From assembly GCF_024158035.1 (NCBI RefSeq), contig NZ_JAMZEK010000001.1:310001-374000 (forward strand): DNA of 64,000 nt, written 5' to 3'. The notes under the pieces were generated by a model. That model saw nothing but the letters and a program-made list of their open reading frames with translations. It was not told the DNA's origin and ran no database searches. Below, piece by piece: positions 44,901-51,958 of this stretch; the stretch's first letter is position 1, and each line of letters begins with the position of its first letter. The position numbers and the translations under genes are program-made. Source of the DNA: Dyella lutea (lineage in GTDB: Bacteria; Pseudomonadota; Gammaproteobacteria; Xanthomonadales; Rhodanobacteraceae).

Positions 44901-44986
44901 GCGACCTGGTCGTGAGGTACAACACCACCGGCAACATCACGTTCGTCCCGCGGACGTTCAAGCTGTCGGTCGGCATGCGGTTCTGA
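41978..44986 (+). CDS. Oar-type TonB-dependent receptor of the glycan locus
   Basis: A 1002-residue outer-membrane receptor. The signal peptide ends near AWSQS (residue 34). The carboxypeptidase-regulatory-like domain (about 38-105) includes TRRTTASGDGSYTLTGLPPG, then come the plug (about 125-260) and the barrel, finishing with TFKLSVGMRF. The ATG at 41978 follows GGGAGGG, a strong site. It is expected to import an oligosaccharide derived from the glucan cut by the downstream GH144-like enzyme; this is inferred from its neighbours. A hairpin (44996-45021) and a strong terminator (45036-45063) follow directly. It is a distant paralog of the receptor at 2672-5752. Confidence 0.93.
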   Translation: MKAPLHLKRKLLASAIATTVVAIGAAPTTAWSQSAYATLRGKASPGATVTAFNPATGTTRRTTASGDGSYTLTGLPPGTYQVDAGPGTQQNIKLTVASTATLNFGAAAGPAPSTANATNLGGVTVSATTLQEVKTSEIATTISQHQIDTIPQISRNFLEFADTVPGMVFSVDSSGHTSLRGGAQNNSSVNVYIDGVGQKSYVKEGGVSGQFSSQGNPFPQLAIGEYKVITSNYKAEYDQISSAAVTAETKSGTNEFHGEAYYTYTNDGLRARTPAEAAAGTKTKSHEKQYGFAIGGPIIKDKMHFFFAYEPKRFDTPTTVVPGVTGVTNLLPASVAAQEGPSNLPFKEDLYFGKIDWEPTDRDRFEFSGQVRKEDQYDNIGGATAASAGIDTKNNDTRLALRWQHSGESYFNEVLLTHEKAYNNPTSLGSGNGSVYTFEPLQDATILITGSANALATQKKGQKGPAIQDDLTFNDLEWHGDHVVKMGVKYKEVTLNAQDAGLSNPQFFYNVTTSGTSSTPYKAFFPNPVAGLNPVAKSKDKQLGMYIQDDWAVNEKLTLNLGVRWDYERNPSYLNYVTPANVIASLNGPNPDPAAPAGQTYAQALALGGINVNDYISNGHNRKAQKNEFQPRLGFSYDINGDEEHVIFGGAGRAYDRDLYDYLQLELTKSALPESTVYFTDPATGLCKNGGTPCFAWDPAYLGGVGTLQSLVSTTNAGNEVDMINNKLKAPYSDQFSIGMRNKLGDWNTSATIARILSHDGFAFTLGNRYPDGAFFHSNGQPWGNGVPGFGGLILGNNGIETRTTQLLLSVDKPYDKESGWGATFAYTYTKATQNRDINEHYSFDEATIGNYPFITSNAASKHRFVATGVIDVPWGITLSAKVTLATPIPGNTIGCYNFTFPTGSHCTPQAGIPGGNGRFLIGGKVFGYRDVDFQATKDFDLGHGISIYGRFDLLNAFNFRNFSDQLYYFGATPSDLVVRYNTTGNITFVPRTFKLSVGMRF

Positions 44987-44995
44987 TCCATCCGC

Positions 44996-45063
44996 GACGC
45001 CGGGCCGGACGGTCCGGCGTCGCACGGTTTCCCTGGACGCGGCGCAAGCCGCGTCGTTTTTTT
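44996..45063 (+). terminator. Hairpin plus rho-independent terminator inside the glycan operon
   Basis: First hairpin: GACGCCGG (44996-45003) with CCGGCGTC (45014-45021). Second: GACGCGGC (45036-45043) with GCCGCGTC (45048-45055), loop GCAA, followed by seven Ts (45057-45063). The ATG of the halogenase is only 11 bases later, so distal genes depend on read-through or antitermination, or on a promoter I cannot see. Confidence 0.9.
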
Positions 45064-45074
45064 CGAGACTTGGC

Positions 45075-46607
45075 ATGAACGAGCAGGCCATCCGCAACAT
45101 CGTGATCGTCGGCGGCGGCACCGCCGGCTGGATGGCCGCCGCGGCCTTTGCCCGGGTGCTTGGCCCCGCCTGCACGATCCGACTGGTGGAGTCCGAGGAG
45201 ATCGGCACCGTCGGCGTGGGCGAAGCCACGGTCCCCCACCTGAAGCTGTTCAACAACCTGCTGGAGATCGACGAGACCGAGTTCGTCCGGCAGACCCAGG
45301 GCACCTTCAAGCTGGGTATCCAGTTCAACGACTGGGGCCGCATCGGCGACTCCTATATCCACGGCTTCGGCGAGCTGGGCCATGACCTGGGCCTGGTGCC
45401 GTTCCACCAATGCTGGGTCCGCGCGCGGCAACTCGGCTTCGCCGGCGACCTGGGCGACTACTCGATCAACACGCTGGCCGCGCCTCGCGGCCGGTTCATG
45501 GCATCTGCCAGCGACGTACCGCGCAACTCGCCGTTGGCGAACATCGCCTACGCCTATCATTTCGATTCCGGTCTCTATGCGCGCTTCCTGCGCCGCTATG
45601 CCGAGGCGCGTGGCGTACAGCGGACGGAAGGCAAGATCGCGCAAACCCGCCTGCGACCGGACAACGGCTTCGTCGAAACGGTGCTGATGGAGAACGGCGA
45701 GGCGATCGCCGGCGACCTGTTCATCGACTGCTCCGGCTTTCGCGGTCTGCTGATCGAACAGGCCCTGCATGCCGGATATGAAGACTGGACGCACTGGCTG
45801 CCCTGCGATCGCGCGCTGGCGGTGGGATGCGAGAAGGTCGGACCGCCCACCCCCTATACCCGCTCCACCGCACGCCTGGCCGGCTGGCAGTGGCGGATTC
45901 CGCTGCAGCACCGCACGGGCAACGGTTACGTGTATTCCAGCGCGCACGTCAGCGACGATGAGGCTGCCGCCACCCTGTTGGCGAACCTGGACGGCAAGGC
46001 ATTGGGCGATCCCCGGCCGCTGCGCTTCACCACTGGCATGCGGCGCAAGTTCTGGGATCGCAACGTGGTTGCGCTCGGCCTGTCGAGCGGCTTCATGGAG
46101 CCGCTGGAGTCCACCAGCATCTACCTGATCCAGTCGGGCATCGCCAAACTGCTGAACCTGTTCCCGCGCCAGGGCATCAGCCAGGTGCTGGTCGACCGCT
46201 ACAACGAGCAGTCACGCTTCGAGTTCGAACGCATCCGCGACTTCCTGATCCTGCACTACCACGCGACCCGGCGCGATGACACGCCGTTCTGGAACCAGTG
46301 CCGGACGATGGACATCCCGTCATCGCTGAAGGACAACATCGCCCTGTTCCGCGACAGCGGGCGATTCTTCCGCAACGCGGAGGAGATGTTCGCCCTGGTG
46401 AGCTGGGTGCAGGTGATGATCGGGCAGGGCATCGTTCCGCAGGCATGCCATCCCTTGGCCGACCTGATACCGCCAGAGGAGCTGCGCGCCTTCATGCAAC
46501 ACGTGCGACGCGTGATCGCCGACTGTGCCCAGGCCATGCCCGCGCATGAGGCCTTCATCGCGAAATACTGCGCCGCTCCGGTACCTGGTGCACCGATGCC
46601 CGCATAG
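45075..46607 (+). CDS. Flavin-dependent (tryptophan-type) halogenase
   Basis: A 510-residue FADH2-dependent enzyme. The nucleotide-binding GGGTAGWMAAAAFA near residue 13, the halogenase motif GEATVP, the candidate catalytic Lys in TFKLGIQF (near residue 79, as in PrnA) and the diagnostic WQWRIP (WxWxIP) are all present, so it looks catalytically intact. The family adds Cl or Br to electron-rich aromatics, usually indoles. I know of xanthomonad homologs from receptor loci that were reported to brominate indoles in vitro. The natural substrate and the link to glycan use are unknown. It begins directly after the intra-operon terminator and has no strong ribosome site. Confidence 0.9.
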   Translation: MNEQAIRNIVIVGGGTAGWMAAAAFARVLGPACTIRLVESEEIGTVGVGEATVPHLKLFNNLLEIDETEFVRQTQGTFKLGIQFNDWGRIGDSYIHGFGELGHDLGLVPFHQCWVRARQLGFAGDLGDYSINTLAAPRGRFMASASDVPRNSPLANIAYAYHFDSGLYARFLRRYAEARGVQRTEGKIAQTRLRPDNGFVETVLMENGEAIAGDLFIDCSGFRGLLIEQALHAGYEDWTHWLPCDRALAVGCEKVGPPTPYTRSTARLAGWQWRIPLQHRTGNGYVYSSAHVSDDEAAATLLANLDGKALGDPRPLRFTTGMRRKFWDRNVVALGLSSGFMEPLESTSIYLIQSGIAKLLNLFPRQGISQVLVDRYNEQSRFEFERIRDFLILHYHATRRDDTPFWNQCRTMDIPSSLKDNIALFRDSGRFFRNAEEMFALVSWVQVMIGQGIVPQACHPLADLIPPEELRAFMQHVRRVIADCAQAMPAHEAFIAKYCAAPVPGAPMPA

Positions 46608-46689
46608 GGCGTTCCGATGACGGTGCGCCCGGCTCCAACCGCCGGTATCGCGCGTCGCCCCTTCCTTTTTCAGACGAGACCGCTTCCTG

Positions 46690-48180
46690 ATGCAGGCTGC
46701 AACGAAGAGAATTTCCAGGGTAAACGTTTTCGTCACCCCGTTCGCCGCTGCGCTGGTCCTGGCCACTGCGGCCGCCGGCGCGACCGGGCGCGCCACGCCG
46801 CCGATGAAGGCTGTCCACACCTTCCAGGACGCGTCGCCCGCCCAGCAGGCGATGATCGACGACCTGGAGCAGCGCACCTTCCGCTGGTTCTGGGACAGCG
46901 CCGATCCGGGCACCGGGCTGGTGCCGGACCACTACCCGGGCGAGTCGTTCTCCAGCATCGCCGCGGTGGGCTTCGGCCTGACCGCCTACGGCATCGGCGC
47001 GGAGCGCGGCTACATCACCCGCGACCAAGCCGTGCAGCGCACGCTGGCCACGCTGAAGTTCTTCCACGACGCGCCGCAGAACGCCAGTGAGGACGACGCA
47101 GCCGGCTACCACGGATTCTTCTACCACTTCCTCGACATGCGCACCGGCAAGCGCGAGGGGCGCTGGACCGAGCTGTCCAGCGTCGACACCACCCTGCTGC
47201 TCGGCGGCGTGCTGTTCGCGCAGTCCTACTACGACCGCGACACCCCGCAGGAACAGCAGATCCGCCAGCTCGCCGACGCCATCTACCGGGCGGTGGACTG
47301 GCCGTGGATGCAGGTGCGCTATCCGCTGATCTCGATGGGCTGGACCCCGGGCGGCAAGTTCATCCCCAGCGACTGGAAGGGTTACAACGAAGGCAAGCTG
47401 GTCTACCTGCTGGCGCTGGGCTCGCCGACCCACCCGGTCAAGCCGGACGCATGGAAGGCCTGGTGCTCCACCTACGACACCACCTGGGGGCGCTTCCACG
47501 GCGAAACCTTCCTCAACTTCGCACCGATGTTCGGCCACCAGTACACCGAATCGTGGGTGGACTTCCGCGGCATCCGCGACGACTGGAACCGCAAGCACAA
47601 CCTCGACTACTTCGAGAACGGCCGCCGCGCCACCTACAGCCAGCGCAACTACGCCATCGCCAACCCCGGCGGCTGGACCGGCTACGGCAAGGACGTATGG
47701 GGCCTGACCGCCAGCAACGGCCCGGGCGGGTTCGTGGTGAAGAGTGCGCAGGGCGAAAAGAAGTTCCAGGGCTACACCGCGCGCGGCGCCGGGCTGGACT
47801 ACATCTCCGACGACGGCACCATCGCGCCGACCGCAGCCGGCGGCTCGATCGCCTTCGCGCCGGAGATCGTGTTGCCGGCGCTGATGGCCATGAAGCAACG
47901 CTACGGCCAGTACATCTACGACCAGTACGGCTTCGTCGACGCCTTCAATCCCAGCTTTCATACCCAGACCGCGCTGCGTACGGGCAAACTGGTGCCCGAC
48001 GTGGGTTGGGTCGACACCGAGCAGCTCGGTATCGACCAGGGCCCGATCCTGCTGATGATCGAGAACTGGCGCAGCGGCTTGGTGTGGAACGTGATGAAGA
48101 AAAACCCGTACATCCGCAAGGGCCTGGAGCGCGCCGGCTTCACCGGCGGCTGGCTGGCGGCGGAGCCGGCCACGCCGTGA
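46690..48180 (+). CDS. GH144-like endo-beta-1,2-glucanase (glycoamylase domain)
   Basis: A 496-residue secreted glycoside hydrolase with a signal peptide (KRISRVNVFVTPFAAALVLATAAAGATG) and the glycoamylase-like domain from about residue 45 (RTFRWFWDSADPGTGLVPDH; YHGFFYHFLDMRTGKREG; LSSVDTTLLLGGVLFAQSYYD). This domain defines GH144, whose characterised members cut beta-1,2-glucans to sophorooligosaccharides. It probably acts in the periplasm on fragments from the receptor. The LacI-type operator 2 sits in codons 11-14. No clear ribosome site is seen before the ATG at 46690. The binding-protein gene starts on the stop codon (GTGA). Confidence 0.87.
   Translation: MQAATKRISRVNVFVTPFAAALVLATAAAGATGRATPPMKAVHTFQDASPAQQAMIDDLEQRTFRWFWDSADPGTGLVPDHYPGESFSSIAAVGFGLTAYGIGAERGYITRDQAVQRTLATLKFFHDAPQNASEDDAAGYHGFFYHFLDMRTGKREGRWTELSSVDTTLLLGGVLFAQSYYDRDTPQEQQIRQLADAIYRAVDWPWMQVRYPLISMGWTPGGKFIPSDWKGYNEGKLVYLLALGSPTHPVKPDAWKAWCSTYDTTWGRFHGETFLNFAPMFGHQYTESWVDFRGIRDDWNRKHNLDYFENGRRATYSQRNYAIANPGGWTGYGKDVWGLTASNGPGGFVVKSAQGEKKFQGYTARGAGLDYISDDGTIAPTAAGGSIAFAPEIVLPALMAMKQRYGQYIYDQYGFVDAFNPSFHTQTALRTGKLVPDVGWVDTEQLGIDQGPILLMIENWRSGLVWNVMKKNPYIRKGLERAGFTGGWLAAEPATP
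46720..46731. promoter_or_regulatory. LacI-family operator 2 inside the glucanase gene
   Basis: GTAAACGTTTTC is the exact reverse complement of operator 1 (40845-40856). It lies within the signal-peptide codons, 30 bases after the ATG. It could act as a transcription roadblock or as a looping partner for the site 5.9 kb upstream. Confidence 0.5.
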
Positions 48181-49490
48181 AACGAGGCGCACGGCCCGCC
48201 CTGCGCCAGGCGCAGCGGGCCGTGCTGCGCGCCCTGGCCGTGTTCTGCGTGGCCGGCGCCCTGCTGACCGGCTGCCACGAGGAGACCGGCGGACGGCAGA
48301 CCCTGACGTTCTGGACGTTCGGTCGCGAGGGCGAGGCGATGCAGGCGCTGCTGGCGCCGTTCGAACAGGCCCATCCGGGCATCCAGGTGCGCGTGCAGCA
48401 GCTGCCGCTCAGCGCCGCGCACCAGAAGCTGCTCACCGCCTATGCCGGTGGCTCGATGCCGGACCTGATGCAGCTGGGCAACACCTGGCTGCCGGAGATG
48501 GTGGCACTGGATGCGGTGGAGCCGCTGGACGCCCGCGTCGCCCATTCGACCGTCATCCAGCCGGCCGACTACTTCGACAGCATCTGGGCCACCAACCGCA
48601 TCGACGGGCGGCTATACGGCGTGCCGTGGTACGTCGACACCCGCCTGCTGTTCTACCGCGTCGACCTGCTGCGCCAGGCCGGCTTCGACCATCCGCCGCG
48701 CACCTGGGCCGAGTGGCGGCAGATGCTTGCCGCGCTGAGCGATCCGGCCGAGCATCGCTACGGCATCCTGCTGCCGACCAACGAATACGAACAGCTGATG
48801 TCGCTCGCGCTGGAGCAACCCGACCCGCTGCTGCGCGACGGCAACCGCTACGGCAATTTCGAGAGCGCCGGCTTCAAGCGCGCGCTGAGCTTCTACGTCG
48901 ACACCTTCCGCCTGCACCAGGCGCCGGCCATCAGCAACGTGGTGGCCGGCAACCCATGGGAGGAATTCGGTCGCGGTGTCTACGCGTTCTATTTTTCCGG
49001 TCCGTGGAACATCGGCGAGTTCCGCAGCCGCCTGCCGGCCAGCGCGCAGTCCACCTGGGACACCGCGCCCCTGCCCGGCCCCGACGGCCCGGGCACCGGG
49101 GCGGCCGGCGGCGCCAGTTTGGTGATCTTCCGCGGCTCGTCGCACAAGGAGGCAGCCTGGGCGCTGATCCAGTACCTGTCCGAGCCCGCCGTGCAACGGC
49201 GCTTCTACGAGCTGGTCGGCGACATGCCGCCGCGGCGCAGTGCCTGGGCCGGTGGCGCGCTGAGCCGTGACCCCAAGGCGCAGGCGTTCCGCGTCCAGCT
49301 CGAGCACGTCAAGCCGACCCCACCGGTGCCGGAGTGGGAGCGCATCGCCAACGAGATGCAGCTGGCCGCCGCCCGCGTGATCGCCGGCGAGCTGAGCGTC
49401 GACCAGGCCTGCGCCGCGCTGGACCAACGCGTGGACGCGATCCTGGAAAAGCGCCGCTGGGTGCTCGACCACCGCAAGGAGGGGCGATGA
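48177..49490 (+). CDS. ABC sugar transporter substrate-binding lipoprotein
   Basis: A 437-residue family 1 extracellular solute-binding protein. The lipoprotein signal has the lipobox LLTGC (Cys near residue 32). The mature start QTLTFWTFGREGEAMQALLAPFEQAHPGI, GSMPDLMQLGNTWLPEM and VPWYVDTRLLFYRVDLL are typical of carbohydrate binders. The start is GTG 48177, overlapping the glucanase stop as GTGA, and the stop overlaps the first permease. It probably delivers sophorooligosaccharides to the permeases. Confidence 0.92.
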   Translation: MKRGARPALRQAQRAVLRALAVFCVAGALLTGCHEETGGRQTLTFWTFGREGEAMQALLAPFEQAHPGIQVRVQQLPLSAAHQKLLTAYAGGSMPDLMQLGNTWLPEMVALDAVEPLDARVAHSTVIQPADYFDSIWATNRIDGRLYGVPWYVDTRLLFYRVDLLRQAGFDHPPRTWAEWRQMLAALSDPAEHRYGILLPTNEYEQLMSLALEQPDPLLRDGNRYGNFESAGFKRALSFYVDTFRLHQAPAISNVVAGNPWEEFGRGVYAFYFSGPWNIGEFRSRLPASAQSTWDTAPLPGPDGPGTGAAGGASLVIFRGSSHKEAAWALIQYLSEPAVQRRFYELVGDMPPRRSAWAGGALSRDPKAQAFRVQLEHVKPTPPVPEWERIANEMQLAAARVIAGELSVDQACAALDQRVDAILEKRRWVLDHRKEGR

Positions 49491-50377
49491 ACCGGCAGCG
49501 CGTCGCCTGGCTGTTCCTGACCCCCGCGCTGATCGTGCTCGGCGTGTTCTTCCTGCTGCCGGTGCTCGGCGCGCTGGCGCTGAGTTTCACCGACTACGAC
49601 CTGTACGCGCTGGCCGACCCGCACAACGTGCGCTTCGTCGGGCTGCACAACTACTGGGCGCTGCTGCACCGGCCGGTGTTCTGGGCCGCACTGGGACACA
49701 CCGCCTACTTCGTCGCGGTGGGGGTGCCGCTGTCGATGGTGGTGTCGCTGGGCGCGGCACTGCTGCTCAATTCACCGCTGGCGAAGGCACGGGCGTTCTT
49801 CCGCACCGCGCTGTTCGCGCCGGTGGTGACCACGGTGGTGGCGGTGGCGATCGTCTGGCGCTACCTGTTCAACACCAAGTACGGCCTGGTCAATGCGCTG
49901 CTGGAGTGGCTCGGCCTGCATCCGGTGGACTGGCTGGGCGACCCGCACTGGGCGATGCCGACGATCATCCTGTTCGCGGTGTGGAAGAACTTCGGCTACA
50001 ACATGATCATCTTCATGGCCGGGTTGCAGGCGATCCCCGCCGAGCTGTACGAGGCCGCCCGCATGGACGGCGCCACGCCGTGGCGGCAGTTGCGCCACAT
50101 CACCCTGCCGCTTCTGCAGCCGACCCTGCTGATGGTGGCGATCCTCACCGTGTCGGGCTATTTCCAGCTGTTCGCCGAACCTTACGTGATCACCGAGGGC
50201 GGCCCGCTGCAGAGCACGGTGAGCGTGCTCTACCTGATGTACGACGAGGGTTTCACCTGGTGGAACCTGGGCTCGGCGTCGGCAGTGGCGTTCGTGCTGT
50301 TCATCGTGATGTTCGCGGTCACCGCGCTGATGCTGCGGCTGTCGCGACGCAGCCTGCGCGAGGGCGAACTGGCATGA
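49487..50377 (+). CDS. ABC sugar permease, MalF/UgpA type
   Basis: A 296-residue inner-membrane protein with six transmembrane segments. The EAA loop that contacts the ATPase is EAARMDGATPWRQLRHITLPLLQP. The ATG at 49487 follows AAGGAGG and overlaps the binding-protein stop (ATGA). It pairs with the next gene. No ATPase gene is in the locus. Confidence 0.93.
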   Translation: MNRQRVAWLFLTPALIVLGVFFLLPVLGALALSFTDYDLYALADPHNVRFVGLHNYWALLHRPVFWAALGHTAYFVAVGVPLSMVVSLGAALLLNSPLAKARAFFRTALFAPVVTTVVAVAIVWRYLFNTKYGLVNALLEWLGLHPVDWLGDPHWAMPTIILFAVWKNFGYNMIIFMAGLQAIPAELYEAARMDGATPWRQLRHITLPLLQPTLLMVAILTVSGYFQLFAEPYVITEGGPLQSTVSVLYLMYDEGFTWWNLGSASAVAFVLFIVMFAVTALMLRLSRRSLREGELA

Positions 50378-51195
50378 GGCCCCGACTGGCCAGCTGGACG
50401 CTCAACGGCCTGCTGCTGGCCGGTAGCGCCGTGGCGCTGTTCCCGCTGGCGTGGATGCTCTCAGTGTCGTTCATGCACCCCGGCGACACCGGCAGCCTGC
50501 CGCCGCCGCTGCTGCCGGCCGATGCCACGCTGGCCAACTACCGCACGCTGTTCCTGCGGGTGGGCATCGGCGGCTACCTGGCCAACAGCCTGGCGGTATC
50601 GACCGCGATCACTGTGTTGTCGCTGGCGTTCAACCTGATGGCCGGCTACGCCTTCGCCAAACTGCGCTTCCGCGGCCGCACGGCAGTGTTCCGCGCATTG
50701 ATCGGCGGCCTGGTGATCCCGGCCCAGGTGGCCATGCTGCCACTGTTCCTGCTGCTGAAGTACCTGGGCCTGGTGAACAGCTACGCAGGCGTGGTGCTGC
50801 CGGCGCTGGCCAGCGTGTTCGGCATTTTCCTGGTGCGCCAGTACGCCCGCGGCATTCCGCGCGAGCTGCTGGAGGCCGCGCGCATGGACGGCGCCGGCGA
50901 GGTACGGATCTTCGTGCAGATCGTGCTGCCGCTGCTCCGGCCGATCGTGGTGACGCTGGCGATCATCACCTTCCTCACCGCCTGGAACGATTTCATGTGG
51001 CCGCTGATCGTGCTGACCGGGCAGGACCACTACACGCTGCCGATCGGACTGGCCTCGCTGGCCCGCGAACACGCACGCGATACCGAACTGATGATGGCCG
51101 GCGCGGTCGTTACCGTACTGCCGGTGCTCGCGCTGTTTCTGGCGCTGCAACGCTATTACCTGCAAGGGCTGCTCCTGGGCAGCATGAAACGATGA
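50374..51195 (+). CDS. ABC sugar permease, MalG/UgpE type
   Basis: A 273-residue inner-membrane protein with six transmembrane segments and the EAA loop EAARMDGAGEVRIFVQIVLPLLRP. A long periplasmic loop follows the first helix (SFMHPGDTGSLPPPLLPADA), as in MalG. It overlaps the previous permease by 4 bases (ATGA) and the following small gene by 4 bases. Confidence 0.93.
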   Translation: MRPRLASWTLNGLLLAGSAVALFPLAWMLSVSFMHPGDTGSLPPPLLPADATLANYRTLFLRVGIGGYLANSLAVSTAITVLSLAFNLMAGYAFAKLRFRGRTAVFRALIGGLVIPAQVAMLPLFLLLKYLGLVNSYAGVVLPALASVFGIFLVRQYARGIPRELLEAARMDGAGEVRIFVQIVLPLLRPIVVTLAIITFLTAWNDFMWPLIVLTGQDHYTLPIGLASLAREHARDTELMMAGAVVTVLPVLALFLALQRYYLQGLLLGSMKR

Positions 51196-51434
51196 CCGAA
51201 AACCTCCCCCCGCTGCTGCCGCGACGCTATCGGCTGGCCTGGCTGCTGCTCTGGTTCGCCCTGCTGGGCGCGCTGGCGTGGTCGGCCGCACAACCGCATC
51301 ACGCCTCGCCAGCGCCGGCCATCGGCGCACAGACGCACCGCCCCAAGGACGCGCACGGTGGCGCCGACGAGACGATCGACCGCCACCTGCGGATCGGCGG
51401 CGCACCCGGCGAGACCGCGTTCCGTCAGCGATGA
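51192..51434 (+). CDS. Small membrane protein of unknown function in the glycan operon
   Basis: An 80-residue protein with one transmembrane helix (LAWLLLWFALLGALAWSAA, about residues 15-33), then a short Pro/His-rich segment and a polar tail (DAHGGADETIDRHLRIGG). It overlaps both neighbours by ATGA, with permease 2 upstream and gntK downstream, so it is almost certainly translated. No family is recognised. It might be an accessory subunit of the transporter. Confidence 0.65.
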   Translation: MTENLPPLLPRRYRLAWLLLWFALLGALAWSAAQPHHASPAPAIGAQTHRPKDAHGGADETIDRHLRIGGAPGETAFRQR

Positions 51435-51958
51435 GGGACGCAGCCCCGCTCGCGCTGGTGGTGATGGGCGTGTCCGGCAGCGGCAAGAGCCATGTCGGCG
51501 CAGCGCTGGCCGCGGCACTGGGCGCGCAATTCCTCGACGCCGACGATCTGCACCCGGAAGCCAATTTGCACAAAATGGCCGCCGGTACGCCGCTGGACGA
51601 CTGCGACCGCATGCCATGGCTGGACGCCGTGGCCGCCTGGATCGGAGCGGGACGGGCCCGCGGCGAGGCCGGCGTGGTGGCCTGCTCGGCGCTGCGCCGA
51701 CGCTATCGCGACCGACTGCGCGCCGCTGCACCCGACCTGGGCTTCGTCCATCTGGCGGTACCGCGCGATGAGCTGGCCCGGCGGATGCGCGAGCGTCGGC
51801 ACTTCATGCCGCCGTCCCTGCTGGACAGCCAGCTCGCCACGCTGGAGCCGCCGGCGGCCGACGAGGACGCCTGCACCCTCGACGGCACCCGCCCCATGGA
51901 CGAGAACATCGCGCGCGTCCGGGCCTGGCTGTCGACGCGCGCGGCGGCGAAGGGCTAG
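51431..51958 (+). CDS. gntK: Gluconokinase
   Basis: A 175-residue kinase with the P-loop GVSGSGKSHVGAALA, then DADDLHPEANLHKMAAGTPLDDCDRMPWL and ACSALRRRYRDRLR, exactly the GntK pattern. It phosphorylates gluconate to 6-phosphogluconate for the Entner-Doudoroff or pentose phosphate routes. It is the last gene of the operon, overlapping the preceding small gene (ATGA). Its stop TAG shares the palindromic CTAG (51955-51958) with the stop of the convergent pirin gene. Confidence 0.93.
   Translation: MRDAAPLALVVMGVSGSGKSHVGAALAAALGAQFLDADDLHPEANLHKMAAGTPLDDCDRMPWLDAVAAWIGAGRARGEAGVVACSALRRRYRDRLRAAAPDLGFVHLAVPRDELARRMRERRHFMPPSLLDSQLATLEPPAADEDACTLDGTRPMDENIARVRAWLSTRAAAKG

Noticed and set aside
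41939-45343. Very long minus-strand open frame opposite TonB receptor 2
   Set aside because: Same artefact: low-complexity product and no homology-like motifs, while the plus-strand frame is a complete receptor.
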